A stretch of 64,000 nt of DNA, taken from contig NZ_OZ245754.1 of assembly GCF_965227365.1 (NCBI RefSeq), forward strand, positions 1,054,001-1,118,000. The letters run 5' to 3'. Below the pieces are notes generated by a model. It worked only from the letters and a program-made list of their open reading frames with translations, had not been told where the DNA came from and made no database searches. Positions within the stretch are counted from its first letter, which is position 1; the number at the start of each line of letters is the position of its first letter. The DNA comes from Hwanghaeella sp965227365 (lineage in GTDB: Bacteria > Pseudomonadota > Alphaproteobacteria > UBA8366 > Aestuariispiraceae). This document shows, piece after piece, positions 7,600 through 15,429 of this stretch. Made by a program: the position numbers and the translations under genes.

Positions 7600-7938
7600 A
7601 TGAAGACGTTCAAGACCCAGGCCGCCCAGGGCGATTTCCTGATCACGCGGATCGAAACCCTGCCGCCGGGCGCAGAACCGGTTGCGTCCGAGGGTGACGC
7701 CACGGTCATCGCCCATAGCGAGACCGGCCATCACCACATCATCGACGCCGGGGCCGCGACCCTCTATCGCCTGCCCGACAGCCTCTACGAAGCCTTCCTG
7801 GTGGTCGACCGCCCGGCTGTCATCGAACACCGTCGCGGCTGGGATACCCATGAAGCCCTGAAGATCGAGCCGAGCCTCTACCGCATCAACCGGCAGCGGG
7901 AATATGTGGCGGAAGGGTATCGTATGGCGGCGGATTAG
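7600..7938 (+). CDS. Conserved 112-residue DUF6745-associated small protein (GHHH motif)
   Basis: The gene starts 4 bp after the DUF6745 stop, so the two are surely co-transcribed; AGGA abuts the ATG. The protein opens with QGDFLITRIETLPPG, then has HSETGHHHIID, a YEAFLVVD strand, an IEHRRGWDTHEALKI segment and a closing YRINRQREYVAEG. This is a beta-rich, cupin-like pattern, and the clustered His (GHHH, EH, THE) could bind a metal. I recall similar small proteins with an E-TGH-x-H motif and an RQREY ending beside DUF6745 genes in several phyla, usually annotated as hypothetical. The function is unknown, and metal binding is inference. Confidence 0.7.
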   Translation: MKTFKTQAAQGDFLITRIETLPPGAEPVASEGDATVIAHSETGHHHIIDAGAATLYRLPDSLYEAFLVVDRPAVIEHRRGWDTHEALKIEPSLYRINRQREYVAEGYRMAAD

Positions 7939-7980
7939 GAGCATCTCACGGTCCTGCATGAAGCAGCGTATAGTGACGAC

Positions 7981-8154
7981 ATGAGCAACGACTTCATCCA
8001 CCAGAGGAAAGACCGTGATCGCGTCATACGCCGGCTCCGCGCGCGATTGCTTGAAGGTGCGGAGTCACCCCTGGAATGCGCGGCTGATGAGGCGTATTTC
8101 AAGGCATTGCGAGACTATGCACACCAGAAAGGGCGTGTGCCGCCCTTGGGATAA
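7981..8154 (+). CDS. Small ORF, possibly an orphan ParD-like antitoxin remnant
   Basis: A 57-residue frame starting MSNDFIHQRKDRDR and continuing RRLRARLLEGAES and YFKALRDYA. The charged amphipathic helix with LLEG-x-ES and the FKALRD segment resemble the C-terminal half of ParD/CopG-type antitoxins, the toxin-binding part. There is no ribbon-helix-helix N-terminus and no toxin gene on either side. It lies 42 bp after the DUF6745-associated gene. No strong Shine-Dalgarno is seen. It may be a real small protein, the tail of a decayed toxin-antitoxin pair, or chance. Confidence 0.4.
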   Translation: MSNDFIHQRKDRDRVIRRLRARLLEGAESPLECAADEAYFKALRDYAHQKGRVPPLG

Positions 8155-8213
8155 AGAATGAGTCATGGTCTCTATCCCTCACAATGACTGTCTTTGACGA
8201 TGGGTAGAACTAG

Positions 8214-8462
8214 CTATCTGCGCCGAAGGAACGGCCAGGTGAACATGTCAGTCGAGGTCGAGAAGACTAGAGCGGTTAGGACAATCACGGCAGCCGAAAG
8301 CATCGTGACGATCAGCAACGGATAGCCGAAGACCCACAAGGCGCTGAACCACAGCAGCAGAACGTTGACGGCGAAATACACCCAATCCGTCGCGCCGCCG
8401 CGACGGGCGCGCCACGCCAGGAAACCGACAACCGGAACATAGGCCAGGGCCAATTCGCTCAC
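8214..8462 (-). CDS. Small three-helix membrane protein, unknown
   Basis: An 82-residue protein read from a GTG at 8462, chosen because AAGGAGA lies 6-7 bases upstream; an ATG at 8495 in the same frame gives a non-hydrophobic His/Arg-rich extension. Hydrophobic stretches are ELALAYVPVVGFLAW, a W-rich segment DWVYFAVNVLLLWFSALW and LLIVTMLSAAVIVLTALVF, with a basic FLRRR end. No family is recognised. It stands alone, between the small ORF at 7981 and an unrecognised lipoprotein gene, in DNA less G+C-rich than the surroundings. Confidence 0.55.
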   Translation of the reverse strand: MSELALAYVPVVGFLAWRARRGGATDWVYFAVNVLLLWFSALWVFGYPLLIVTMLSAAVIVLTALVFSTSTDMFTWPFLRRR

Positions 8463-8704
8463 ACTTCTTCTCCTTCCGTGATGGCAAACCGCCATCTACG
8501 CCGATCAAGGTGGGGCCGGTCCCGCATTCCATGGTCAACATACTGCGGTTCGACAGGCCTCATAATGTGCGGAGAATGTATGGATGCCGCTTAAGGCGAA
8601 CAAGGTCGGCTGATGGGATGAAGCGGCTGTAAAATGTCGCAGGGTAGGCAGGGAAAGGGTGGTGAGTTGATTAGGCCGTTTTGTTTGGGGAAGGGACTCC
8701 AGGG

Positions 8705-9703
8705 TCACTGAATTCTTGGGCCGACAGTGAATGTCACAGATCTTCCATCCTGATCGATACCCACTCCCTGGGAACCTTTGCCTTCACCGAATCCTTTGTA
8801 AATTCCTTCCGCTGACGTGCCGTCGGAACATTCAACTTTCCACGTTCGATCCTTCCTGTTCTCATCGACTCGGTAGCAGCTGGCATCGTTGGGTCTGGCG
8901 ATCACAATCTCACCGGTTTTCAAGTCAATCGTGCCTGCTAATGGCGACGGATTGCCTTCCCAAACCACGGCCAACGAACGGACATCCTTCAATCCGTTTG
9001 AATGTGTACTGGTCGCCGAAGTCGCGGTCGTATTGCTGTTGTTGAGCAACGTATCGATCGATGACCCGGTCAGGATCGTTGTGCGGTCTAGCGCAAACAG
9101 GGAGCACTCACGCTTTGTTGCACGCTGGCAAAACCAAATGGAGTCATGGGCGGAGAGTTTCTTAGATTGTTCCGGGTTCTTGTATGCATAGAAGGCGTAG
9201 AACAGCTTGTTATCCGAAGACACCGACAAAGCACCATGCCGCCTGCTGCTTTGTCGCATAAGGTCATTGTATTTGCGGATAGTTGATAAGTTTCGTCCAT
9301 CCAATGGTACTGCCCGTTGCGCCGTCGGGATGGTCTCAATCGCGGGTAAGTCCTCCCATTTCACTGTTTCCTGATTGCCGCGGACTCCCTGCCACACGAT
9401 GGAATGTTTGACGGCATAAATGTAACAGGCCTGTCCTTTGGAGTTTTTTTCGCAATCATGTATTGCTCGCCATCCGTAGTCGGAGACTTCGCATTTGGCT
9501 TCCGGACAAAAGTAGTAGGAGTAACTCGTAAATCCGTCAGGCGTAACGGCAAACGCGAGAGGATTGCCCTCAAGGTACTCGGCGAATTTAGACTCCAATG
9601 CGTGGCTGAGTTGAATCTGACCGCTGCCGTATCTTTCGTTCAGGCTATTGGTCACGCATCCGCTAAGGAGCACCAAAACAAGGATCGCAAGTGTCTGACG
9701 CAT
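8705..9703 (-). CDS. Putative outer-membrane or periplasmic lipoprotein with duplicated Cys motif
   Basis: A 332-residue protein. The start at 9703 gives a lipoprotein signal (MRQTLAILVLVLLSGC, lipobox LLSGC), with GGAG 7 bases upstream; the frame extends further 5' without a signal. The mature part holds two related cysteine segments: AIHDCEKNSKGQACYIYAV and, about 120 residues later, WFCQRATKRECSLFALD. Both have the form C-x(7-8)-C-x-(I/L)-(Y/F)-A, suggesting an internal duplication. The C-terminus (TGEIVIARPNDASCYRVDE, then a Gly-rich beta stretch) looks like a beta-sheet domain. No named family was recognised. The region is A+T-richer than flanking genes, which may mean recent acquisition. 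Confidence 0.65.
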   Translation of the reverse strand: MRQTLAILVLVLLSGCVTNSLNERYGSGQIQLSHALESKFAEYLEGNPLAFAVTPDGFTSYSYYFCPEAKCEVSDYGWRAIHDCEKNSKGQACYIYAVKHSIVWQGVRGNQETVKWEDLPAIETIPTAQRAVPLDGRNLSTIRKYNDLMRQSSRRHGALSVSSDNKLFYAFYAYKNPEQSKKLSAHDSIWFCQRATKRECSLFALDRTTILTGSSIDTLLNNSNTTATSATSTHSNGLKDVRSLAVVWEGNPSPLAGTIDLKTGEIVIARPNDASCYRVDENRKDRTWKVECSDGTSAEGIYKGFGEGKGSQGVGIDQDGRSVTFTVGPRIQ

Positions 9704-9811
9704 GAGGTTCTCCGGATGGACACACCGCAACTGGATTTCGAACTGTAAAGAGTTGTGTATATTCGCGTGTATGACGGGTTTTGTCACTGTTCTAGGTTGT
9801 GGGGGCGTGAA

Positions 9812-10165
9812 ATGATAAAGCTTATCTGCCATATTAACGCGGTTACGATTTCGTTGGCTTTCTTTATGTTGATGGCATTCGTGGCATTCGTCTTGCTATC
9901 ACCTTTCTTGTCTCAACATTTGCCGGCCGAGTTCGTCGCCAGCCCAGAAACCATTGCGCTCGCTATTGCAAGTATCATTTTTTTTACGGTCTTTATCGGC
10001 GGGTTTGCCGCTGTTCTGAGATGCGCGCAATTGCTCGAAATCATCGAGAGGCGGACACGTTCGATTGGGTCGAGCGTAAGTCATTCTGGCGAGAGTGATA
10101 TCGACACGATTAGAACAAGGGAAAAACTCGCGGCCCGGTCGAAACCGCAACTGAAGCCGCATTAG
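9812..10165 (+). CDS. Small two-helix membrane protein, unknown
   Basis: A 117-residue protein. The start at 9812 (MIKLICHINAV) places the first hydrophobic helix (AVTISLAFFMLMAFVAFVLL) at the N-terminus; an earlier in-frame ATG at 9755 adds a Cys/Arg-rich stretch with no clear role. The second helix is IALAIASIIFFTVFIGGFAAVL, followed by a charged cytoplasmic-type tail of about 50 residues. It is divergent from the lipoprotein gene at 9703, sharing a 108-bp upstream region. No family is recognised. Confidence 0.5.
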   Translation: MIKLICHINAVTISLAFFMLMAFVAFVLLSPFLSQHLPAEFVASPETIALAIASIIFFTVFIGGFAAVLRCAQLLEIIERRTRSIGSSVSHSGESDIDTIRTREKLAARSKPQLKPH

Positions 10166-10182
10166 ATCGGTGCTCTGCGCCC

Positions 10183-10215
10183 GGAAAACTAGATCATTCT
10201 CTGTTAGAGTTTTCC
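10183..10215. terminator. Inverted repeat between convergent genes, possible bidirectional terminator
   Basis: GGAAAACT (10183-10190) and AGTTTTCC (10208-10215) are perfect complements around a 17-base loop. It lies between the convergent stops at 10165 and 10262. No long T-run follows on either strand, so termination is inferred from position. Confidence 0.4.
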
Positions 10216-10261
10216 GTGGGCATTAGCATGACTAGGAAACTCAGTTGTAATTGAGACGATC

Positions 10262-11956
10262 TCATTTGCCTTTCGCTAACCGCACCGGTTCCCCCGACCG
10301 CTGCCGGGTTTCCCATTGCGGGTCGATCCAGGTGGGGGCGTTTGAGGCGGGGAGCGGGTCCTTGCCGAGAATGATGTCGGCGGCCTTTTCGGCGACCATG
10401 ATGGTCGGGCCGTTGAGGTTGCCGTTGGGGATGGTGGGGAAAATGGAACTGTCCACCACGCGCAGGGCGTCTATGCCCCGAACTCTGCAGTCCTTGTCCA
10501 GTACGGCCATCGGGTCATTGTCGCCGCCGATCTTGGCGGTGCAGGAGGGGTGATAGGCGCTTTCCGTGTTCTCGCGGATCCAGGCGTCGATCGCCTCGTC
10601 GGAGGTGACGTCGTAGCCTGGCTGGATTTCGTCCTCGCGGAATTTGTCGAAGGCGGGCTGGGCGATGATCTCGCGGGAGAGGCGGATGCAGGCGCGGAAG
10701 GCCTCCACGTCTTCCTGCTCTTTCATATAGTTGAACAGGATCGAGGGTTTGTCCGCCGCGTCGGCCGAGTTGACCAGCACGCGGCCGCGGCTTTTCGGTT
10801 TGTTCGGGCCGACATGGACCTGGAACCCGTGCCCGTCGAAGGCGGCGTTGCCGTCATAGCGCATGGCGGCGGGCAGGAAGTGATATTGGATGTCCGGCCA
10901 TTTGATTCCGGGCTTGGACCGGATGAAGGCGCAGCTTTCGAAATGGTTGGTCGCGCCCAACCCCTTCTTGGTCAGAATCCAGCGCGCGCCGATCAGGAAT
11001 TTGTGGAACCAGTCCAATTGCCCGTTCAGGGTAATGGGGTCCTTGCAGCGATACTGGAAATAGACCTCCAGATGGTCCTGCAGGTTCTGTCCCACGCCGG
11101 GCAGGTCCCGGACGACCTCGATTCCCTTGTCCTTCAAATGCTGCGCCGGGCCGATGCCGGAGAGCTGCAGCAGCATGGGCGAGCCGATGGAACCGGCGGA
11201 GAGGATCACTTCCGTCCTGGCCGTGGCCGTCTTCACCGTACCGCCCTGGGCGTATTCGACGCCGGTCGCGCGTTTGCCGTCCAGCAGCACGCGGCGGGTC
11301 AGCACGCCGGTTTCCACTTTCAGGTTCGGGCGCGACCGCGCGGGTTTCAGATAGGCATTGGCGGTCGACCAGCGCACGCCGTCCTTGACGGTCATATGCA
11401 TCGGGCCGAAGCCTTCCTGGTTGAAGCCGTTATAGTCTTCGGTTTCCAGATAGCCCGCTTCCTTGCCGGCCTCGATGAAGGCCTTGTAGAGCGGGTTCTG
11501 CATGCGGTTGCCGTTGCTGGTCGAGAGCGGGCCGTCGCCGCCACGGTATTCGTCTTCTCCACCGTCGCGCCAGTTTTCGGCCCGTTTGAAATAGGGCAGG
11601 CAATGGCGATAGCCCCAGCCCTCCGCGCCGTGCTCCTCCCACTCGTCGAAATCGCAGGCATGGCCGCGCACATAGACCATGCCGTTGATCGATGAGGACC
11701 CGCCCAGCACCTTGCCGCGCGGGCAATGCATCACCCGGTTGTTCAGGTAGGGTTCGGGCTCTGATTCGAAGAACCAGTTGAACTTCTGCATGTTCATCGG
11801 GATCGACAAGGCGGTCGGCATCTGGATGAAGATCGACTTGTCCGACCCGCCCGCTTCCAGCAGCAGGACGGTCTTGGTGCCGTCCGCCGTCAGCCGGTTG
11901 GCCAGCACGCAGCCGGCGCTGCCCGCGCCGACGATGATGTAATCGAATTCAGCCAT
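10262..11956 (-). CDS. GMC-family FAD oxidoreductase, choline dehydrogenase-like
   Basis: A 564-residue flavoenzyme with all GMC hallmarks: the dinucleotide-binding GAGSAGCVLANRL near the N-terminus, the PS00623-like GKVLGGSSSINGMVYVRG, a central SAGSIGSPMLLQLSGIG (PS00624) and the C-terminal HPSCTAKIG plus NGNLNGPTIMVAEKAADII segment with the catalytic His/Asn. Length and order fit BetA and related alcohol dehydrogenases. No betaine aldehyde dehydrogenase, betI or choline transporter lies nearby, so the substrate may be another primary alcohol. The start at 11956 (MAEFDYIIVGAG) is standard for the family; the frame extends 23 codons upstream without homology. Confidence 0.85.
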   Translation of the reverse strand: MAEFDYIIVGAGSAGCVLANRLTADGTKTVLLLEAGGSDKSIFIQMPTALSIPMNMQKFNWFFESEPEPYLNNRVMHCPRGKVLGGSSSINGMVYVRGHACDFDEWEEHGAEGWGYRHCLPYFKRAENWRDGGEDEYRGGDGPLSTSNGNRMQNPLYKAFIEAGKEAGYLETEDYNGFNQEGFGPMHMTVKDGVRWSTANAYLKPARSRPNLKVETGVLTRRVLLDGKRATGVEYAQGGTVKTATARTEVILSAGSIGSPMLLQLSGIGPAQHLKDKGIEVVRDLPGVGQNLQDHLEVYFQYRCKDPITLNGQLDWFHKFLIGARWILTKKGLGATNHFESCAFIRSKPGIKWPDIQYHFLPAAMRYDGNAAFDGHGFQVHVGPNKPKSRGRVLVNSADAADKPSILFNYMKEQEDVEAFRACIRLSREIIAQPAFDKFREDEIQPGYDVTSDEAIDAWIRENTESAYHPSCTAKIGGDNDPMAVLDKDCRVRGIDALRVVDSSIFPTIPNGNLNGPTIMVAEKAADIILGKDPLPASNAPTWIDPQWETRQRSGEPVRLAKGK

Positions 11957-12129
11957 CACGATCCCCAAAGGTTCCAACATGCATACCGGTGACCGGTTTC
12001 TATCCGGGCAGGATCGCCCCCTCAATCCCCTGCTGCTAGTCCAGGCGCGGCATGGTTACGCGGCGAAGGCGGCTTTCCGCGCCTTGACGATGCTGTCGCG
12101 GCGGAGGATTTTCAGCCGGTCTTTCGAAT

Positions 12130-13557
12130 ATGGGGTGGATGATGGATATCGAAGAATTCCGCAGGCAAGCGCACCGCATGGTGGATTGGATGGCGGATTA
12201 CATGGGCGGTATCGAATCCTATCCCGTCCGTGCGCAGGTGAAACCGGGGGAGATCGCGGCCAAGCTGCCGGACGGCCCGCCCGCGCAATCCGAATCGATG
12301 GATCTGATCTTCGAGGATTTCCAGCGCGACGTGATGCCGGGCATGACCCATTGGCAGCATCCCAGTTTCTTCGCCTATTTCACGGCTAATTCCTCGCCGC
12401 CCTCGGTGCTGGCGGAAATGCTGACCGCGGCCCTCGGCGCGCAATGCATGCTGTGGCAGACCTCGCCCGCCGCGACGGAGATGGAGACCAAGGTCCTCGA
12501 TTGGCTGCGCCAGATGACCGGCCTGCCGGACGGGTTCCACGGGGTCATCCAGGACAGTGCGTCGGGCGCGATCCTGTGTGCCATCCTGACCGCGCGGGAG
12601 CAGGCGACCGGTTGGCAGGGCAACAAGGCGGGACTGAAAAATGTGCCGCGCCTGACCGCCTACACGTCCGGCGAAACCCATTCCGCGACCGAGAAGGGGA
12701 TCAAGATCGCCGGCATGGGCGCGGACAATCTGCGCAAGCTGCCGGTCGACGAGAATTTCGCGGTGATCCCGGAAGAGCTGGAACGGATGATCGTCGAGGA
12801 CAAGGCGGCGGATGCGGTGCCTGCCATCGTCATCGCCTCGATCGGCGCGACCGGCGTGGGGGCGGTGGACCCGCTGCGCCGGATCGGTGAGATCTGCAAG
12901 AAACACGGCGTCTTTCTGCATGTGGACGCGGCCTGGGCCGGCAGTGCCTGGATCCTGCCGGAAACCCGCTGGATGATGGACGGGATGGAATATGCCGACA
13001 GCGTCGTCTTCAATCCGCATAAATGGATGTTCACGAATTTCGACTGCTCGGCCCATTACGTCCGCGACCCGGACGCGCTGATCCATACGCTGACCATCCT
13101 GCCGGAATTCCTGAAATCCAGGGAACAGGGGCAGGTGATCGACTATCGGGACTGGAGCGTTCCGCTGGGCCGTCGCTTCCGGGCGCTGAAACTGTGGTTC
13201 GTGATCCGCTCCTACGGCGTCGAGGGGCTGCAGGAAATGATCCGCGCCCATATCGGTTACGCGGAAGAATTGGAGGGCAGGATCGACGCGGCTGAGGATT
13301 TCGAACTGGTCGCCCCGCGCGTATTGGCGTTGACCACGTTCCGCTATCATCCCAAGGGCGTGGATGACGAGGCGGAACTGGACCGGCTGAACGAAGCGCT
13401 GATCATGCGGCTGAACGACGGCGGCAAGCTGTACCTGACCCAGACGCGGGTGCGCGGCAAATACGCGATCCGCTTCAATATCGGACAAACCTGGACCGAA
13501 CGCCGCCATGTGGAAGCAGGCTGGCGGGAAATCGTCGAGACGGCGTCCGGGCTTTAG
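12130..13557 (+). CDS. Pyridoxal-phosphate-dependent aromatic-L-amino-acid decarboxylase family protein
   Basis: A 475-residue group II decarboxylase. The PLP-binding lysine is Lys298 in FNPHKWMFTNFDC, preceded by the HVDAAWAGSAW strand. The N-terminal RRQAHRMVDWMADY helix and THWQHPSFFAYF are typical of DOPA/tryptophan decarboxylases. Relatives decarboxylate Phe, Tyr, Trp or DOPA to amines in the cytoplasm; the substrate is not decidable here. ATGs at 12130, 12139 and 12142 are all possible starts, and no good Shine-Dalgarno precedes any of them. The gene is divergent from the GMC oxidoreductase, and its stop overlaps the stop of the convergent HD-domain gene. Confidence 0.88.
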   Translation: MGWMMDIEEFRRQAHRMVDWMADYMGGIESYPVRAQVKPGEIAAKLPDGPPAQSESMDLIFEDFQRDVMPGMTHWQHPSFFAYFTANSSPPSVLAEMLTAALGAQCMLWQTSPAATEMETKVLDWLRQMTGLPDGFHGVIQDSASGAILCAILTAREQATGWQGNKAGLKNVPRLTAYTSGETHSATEKGIKIAGMGADNLRKLPVDENFAVIPEELERMIVEDKAADAVPAIVIASIGATGVGAVDPLRRIGEICKKHGVFLHVDAAWAGSAWILPETRWMMDGMEYADSVVFNPHKWMFTNFDCSAHYVRDPDALIHTLTILPEFLKSREQGQVIDYRDWSVPLGRRFRALKLWFVIRSYGVEGLQEMIRAHIGYAEELEGRIDAAEDFELVAPRVLALTTFRYHPKGVDDEAELDRLNEALIMRLNDGGKLYLTQTRVRGKYAIRFNIGQTWTERRHVEAGWREIVETASGL

Positions 13558-14207
13558 GTCTCTAAGCCGGGGTCGAAATAGCCGTGGGATTCGGCTTCGT
13601 CGATCAGGGATTGAACGAGGGCATGCAGTTTCGTCGACCCGTCGGCGATGACGGACATGCGCTTGCGCACCTGGTCCGGACGCACGCCGTGCTGCCGCCA
13701 CATCATGCCCTGCGTCAGGAAATTGTGCAGGAAGGGCTGGGTCCGGTCCATCGCGCGGGCGAATTGCGCATCGGCGCTTTCATGGGCCTCGAACTCATCC
13801 CACAGGGCGCGGAATTCGGTCGCCTGATCCGCGGGCAGCAGGCCGAAGATTCGATCGGCGGCGGCCTTCTCTTTTTCTTCCTGCTCGTCCGCGGCGGCGG
13901 ACGTGTCGTAGAGGAATGTGTCGCCCGCATCGATTTCCACGATGTCATGGATCAGCAGCATGCGGATGACGCGCAGCATGTCGACCGACCGGTCCGCATA
14001 GTCGGCCAGGACACAGGCCATCATCGCGAGATGCCAGCTGTGTTCCGCATCGTTCTCCTTGCGCGACCGGTCGAGCAGGGGCGTTTGCCGCAGTACGGAT
14101 TTCAGCTTGTCGATCTCGGTGACGAAGCGCAGGCGGTCGGCCAGTGCCGCCCCGCCTAGTGCCGCGATGGTGGAATGAAAATCGGAAGGGGAATCCGATT
14201 CGCTCAT
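13554..14207 (-). CDS. HD-domain hydrolase (YfbR/HDDC2-like 5'-nucleotidase)
   Basis: A 217-residue HD phosphohydrolase. Metal-binding motifs are NDAEHSWHLAMMA (the second His of the site) and the signature HD pair in LLIHDIVEIDAGDTF; a late D in DRTQPFLHN closes the site. The family removes phosphate from deoxynucleoside 5'-monophosphates (YfbR). GGAGG lies 6 bases ahead of ATG. Its last four bases overlap the stop region of the convergent decarboxylase gene. The next gene upstream is the hydroxyacid dehydrogenase 25 bp away on the same strand, so the two may be co-transcribed. Confidence 0.8.
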   Translation of the reverse strand: MSESDSPSDFHSTIAALGGAALADRLRFVTEIDKLKSVLRQTPLLDRSRKENDAEHSWHLAMMACVLADYADRSVDMLRVIRMLLIHDIVEIDAGDTFLYDTSAAADEQEEKEKAAADRIFGLLPADQATEFRALWDEFEAHESADAQFARAMDRTQPFLHNFLTQGMMWRQHGVRPDQVRKRMSVIADGSTKLHALVQSLIDEAESHGYFDPGLET

Positions 14208-14232
14208 GTTTCCTCCTTCAGGCCGGTTGCGT

Positions 14233-15180
14233 TCAATTAACGCGGGTGCGGGCCGGGCCGCCGTTCAAGATTTCCAGCACCAGCTTCACCACCGTCTCAC
14301 CGCTGCGGCGCGCGGAATCGGAGGTGGCCGCGCCGATATGCGGGGTCGCCAGGAAATTCTTGAGGCTGAACAGCGGATGATCGGCGGGCGGCGGTTCGAC
14401 CTCGAAGACATCCGATGCACCGGCATAGAGATGGCCCGACTTCAGGGCGTCGTACCAGGCATCCTCAGCCACGATGCCGCCGCGGGCCGCGTTGATGACC
14501 ATGGCGCCCGTGGGCAATAAGGCCAGTTCCCGCGCGCCGACCATATGCCGGGTCTCGTCGTTCAGCGGGACGTGCAGGCACAGAATGTCGGTTTCCGACA
14601 GCAGCGCCTCCAGGCTCGGCGCGCGTTTGACGCCGAGCGTCTCGAACGGTTCGTCGGTTATATAGGGGTCATAGGCCGTGACTGGGCAGTTGAAGCCGTG
14701 CAGGAAGATCGGGGCCGTCCGCCGGCCGACATTGCCCAATCCGATGATGCCGACCCGCCGGCCGGTGATGTCGAATCCTCGCCAGTTGAACGTATCGCCG
14801 GAATTGCCGGTGCGCATCGCGGCTTCCGCCGGGCGGGTGTTGCGGGCGGCCGCCACGGTCAGCATGGCGGTCAATTCGGCGACCGATTGGGCATTCGTGC
14901 CCGGCGTGTTGATGACCGGAATGCCTTTCGCCGAAGCGGCCGGAATGTCGATATGGTCGACACCGATTCCGTGTTTCGCGATCACCTTCAGGCGTTTTGA
15001 ACGGGCGATCATCTCCCCTTTGATGTAACTCGTTCGGGTGATAACCGCGTGCGCGCGTTCAGGCCATTCATCCATCGCCGGGTCGCCCTTGTCGATTACG
15101 GTGCAGGTTTCGGCCAGCGCGGCCTTGGCCTCCGGGGCGATGGAGTCAATTAGAAAAACTTCATATTTCTCATTGGCCAT
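14233..15180 (-). CDS. D-2-hydroxyacid dehydrogenase (phosphoglycerate dehydrogenase-like)
   Basis: A 315-residue NAD-dependent dehydrogenase. The NAD fold glycine motif is GLGNVGRRTAP; the catalytic Arg lies in NAARGGIV, and the His in TPHIGAAT, with the intervening Glu in DVFEVEPPP. It lacks the ACT/ASB regulatory domains of SerA, so it is the short form acting on glycerate, hydroxypyruvate or similar 2-ketoacids. AGGAAA lies about 9 bases before ATG. It is divergent from the ABC-importer operon and may process a compound brought in by it, though this is only positional inference. Confidence 0.82.
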   Translation of the reverse strand: MANEKYEVFLIDSIAPEAKAALAETCTVIDKGDPAMDEWPERAHAVITRTSYIKGEMIARSKRLKVIAKHGIGVDHIDIPAASAKGIPVINTPGTNAQSVAELTAMLTVAAARNTRPAEAAMRTGNSGDTFNWRGFDITGRRVGIIGLGNVGRRTAPIFLHGFNCPVTAYDPYITDEPFETLGVKRAPSLEALLSETDILCLHVPLNDETRHMVGARELALLPTGAMVINAARGGIVAEDAWYDALKSGHLYAGASDVFEVEPPPADHPLFSLKNFLATPHIGAATSDSARRSGETVVKLVLEILNGGPARTRVN

Positions 15181-15429
15181 GAGCGCGTTTCCTGCCTGAA
15201 TTTGTGGTTTCTCGTCCGGAATGATGGGTGAAATTCCGCTGCTTGTGATTAGGACATTCTATAAAAGGGGTTTGCAAGCGAACTGTCGTTTCGTACGCTT
15301 GTGGAAACGGCAGGTGCGGGTCCAACCGCCCGTACCGTAAACCGAGGCGACCCGGAGCAACCGGGCGTCCATAAAAAATGAATGTGAAACTGGCCGGTTG
15401 GCGGCCAAGTGATCAGGGAAGAGAAACAC

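Noticed and set aside
10550..11695. 381-residue open frame opposite the GMC oxidoreductase
   Set aside because: The minus-strand protein has all GMC motifs; this frame is a compositional shadow without motifs.
12112..13701. 529-residue open frame opposite the amino acid decarboxylase
   Set aside because: It is Arg/His-rich, lacks a plausible start and family, and conflicts with the strongly supported decarboxylase.
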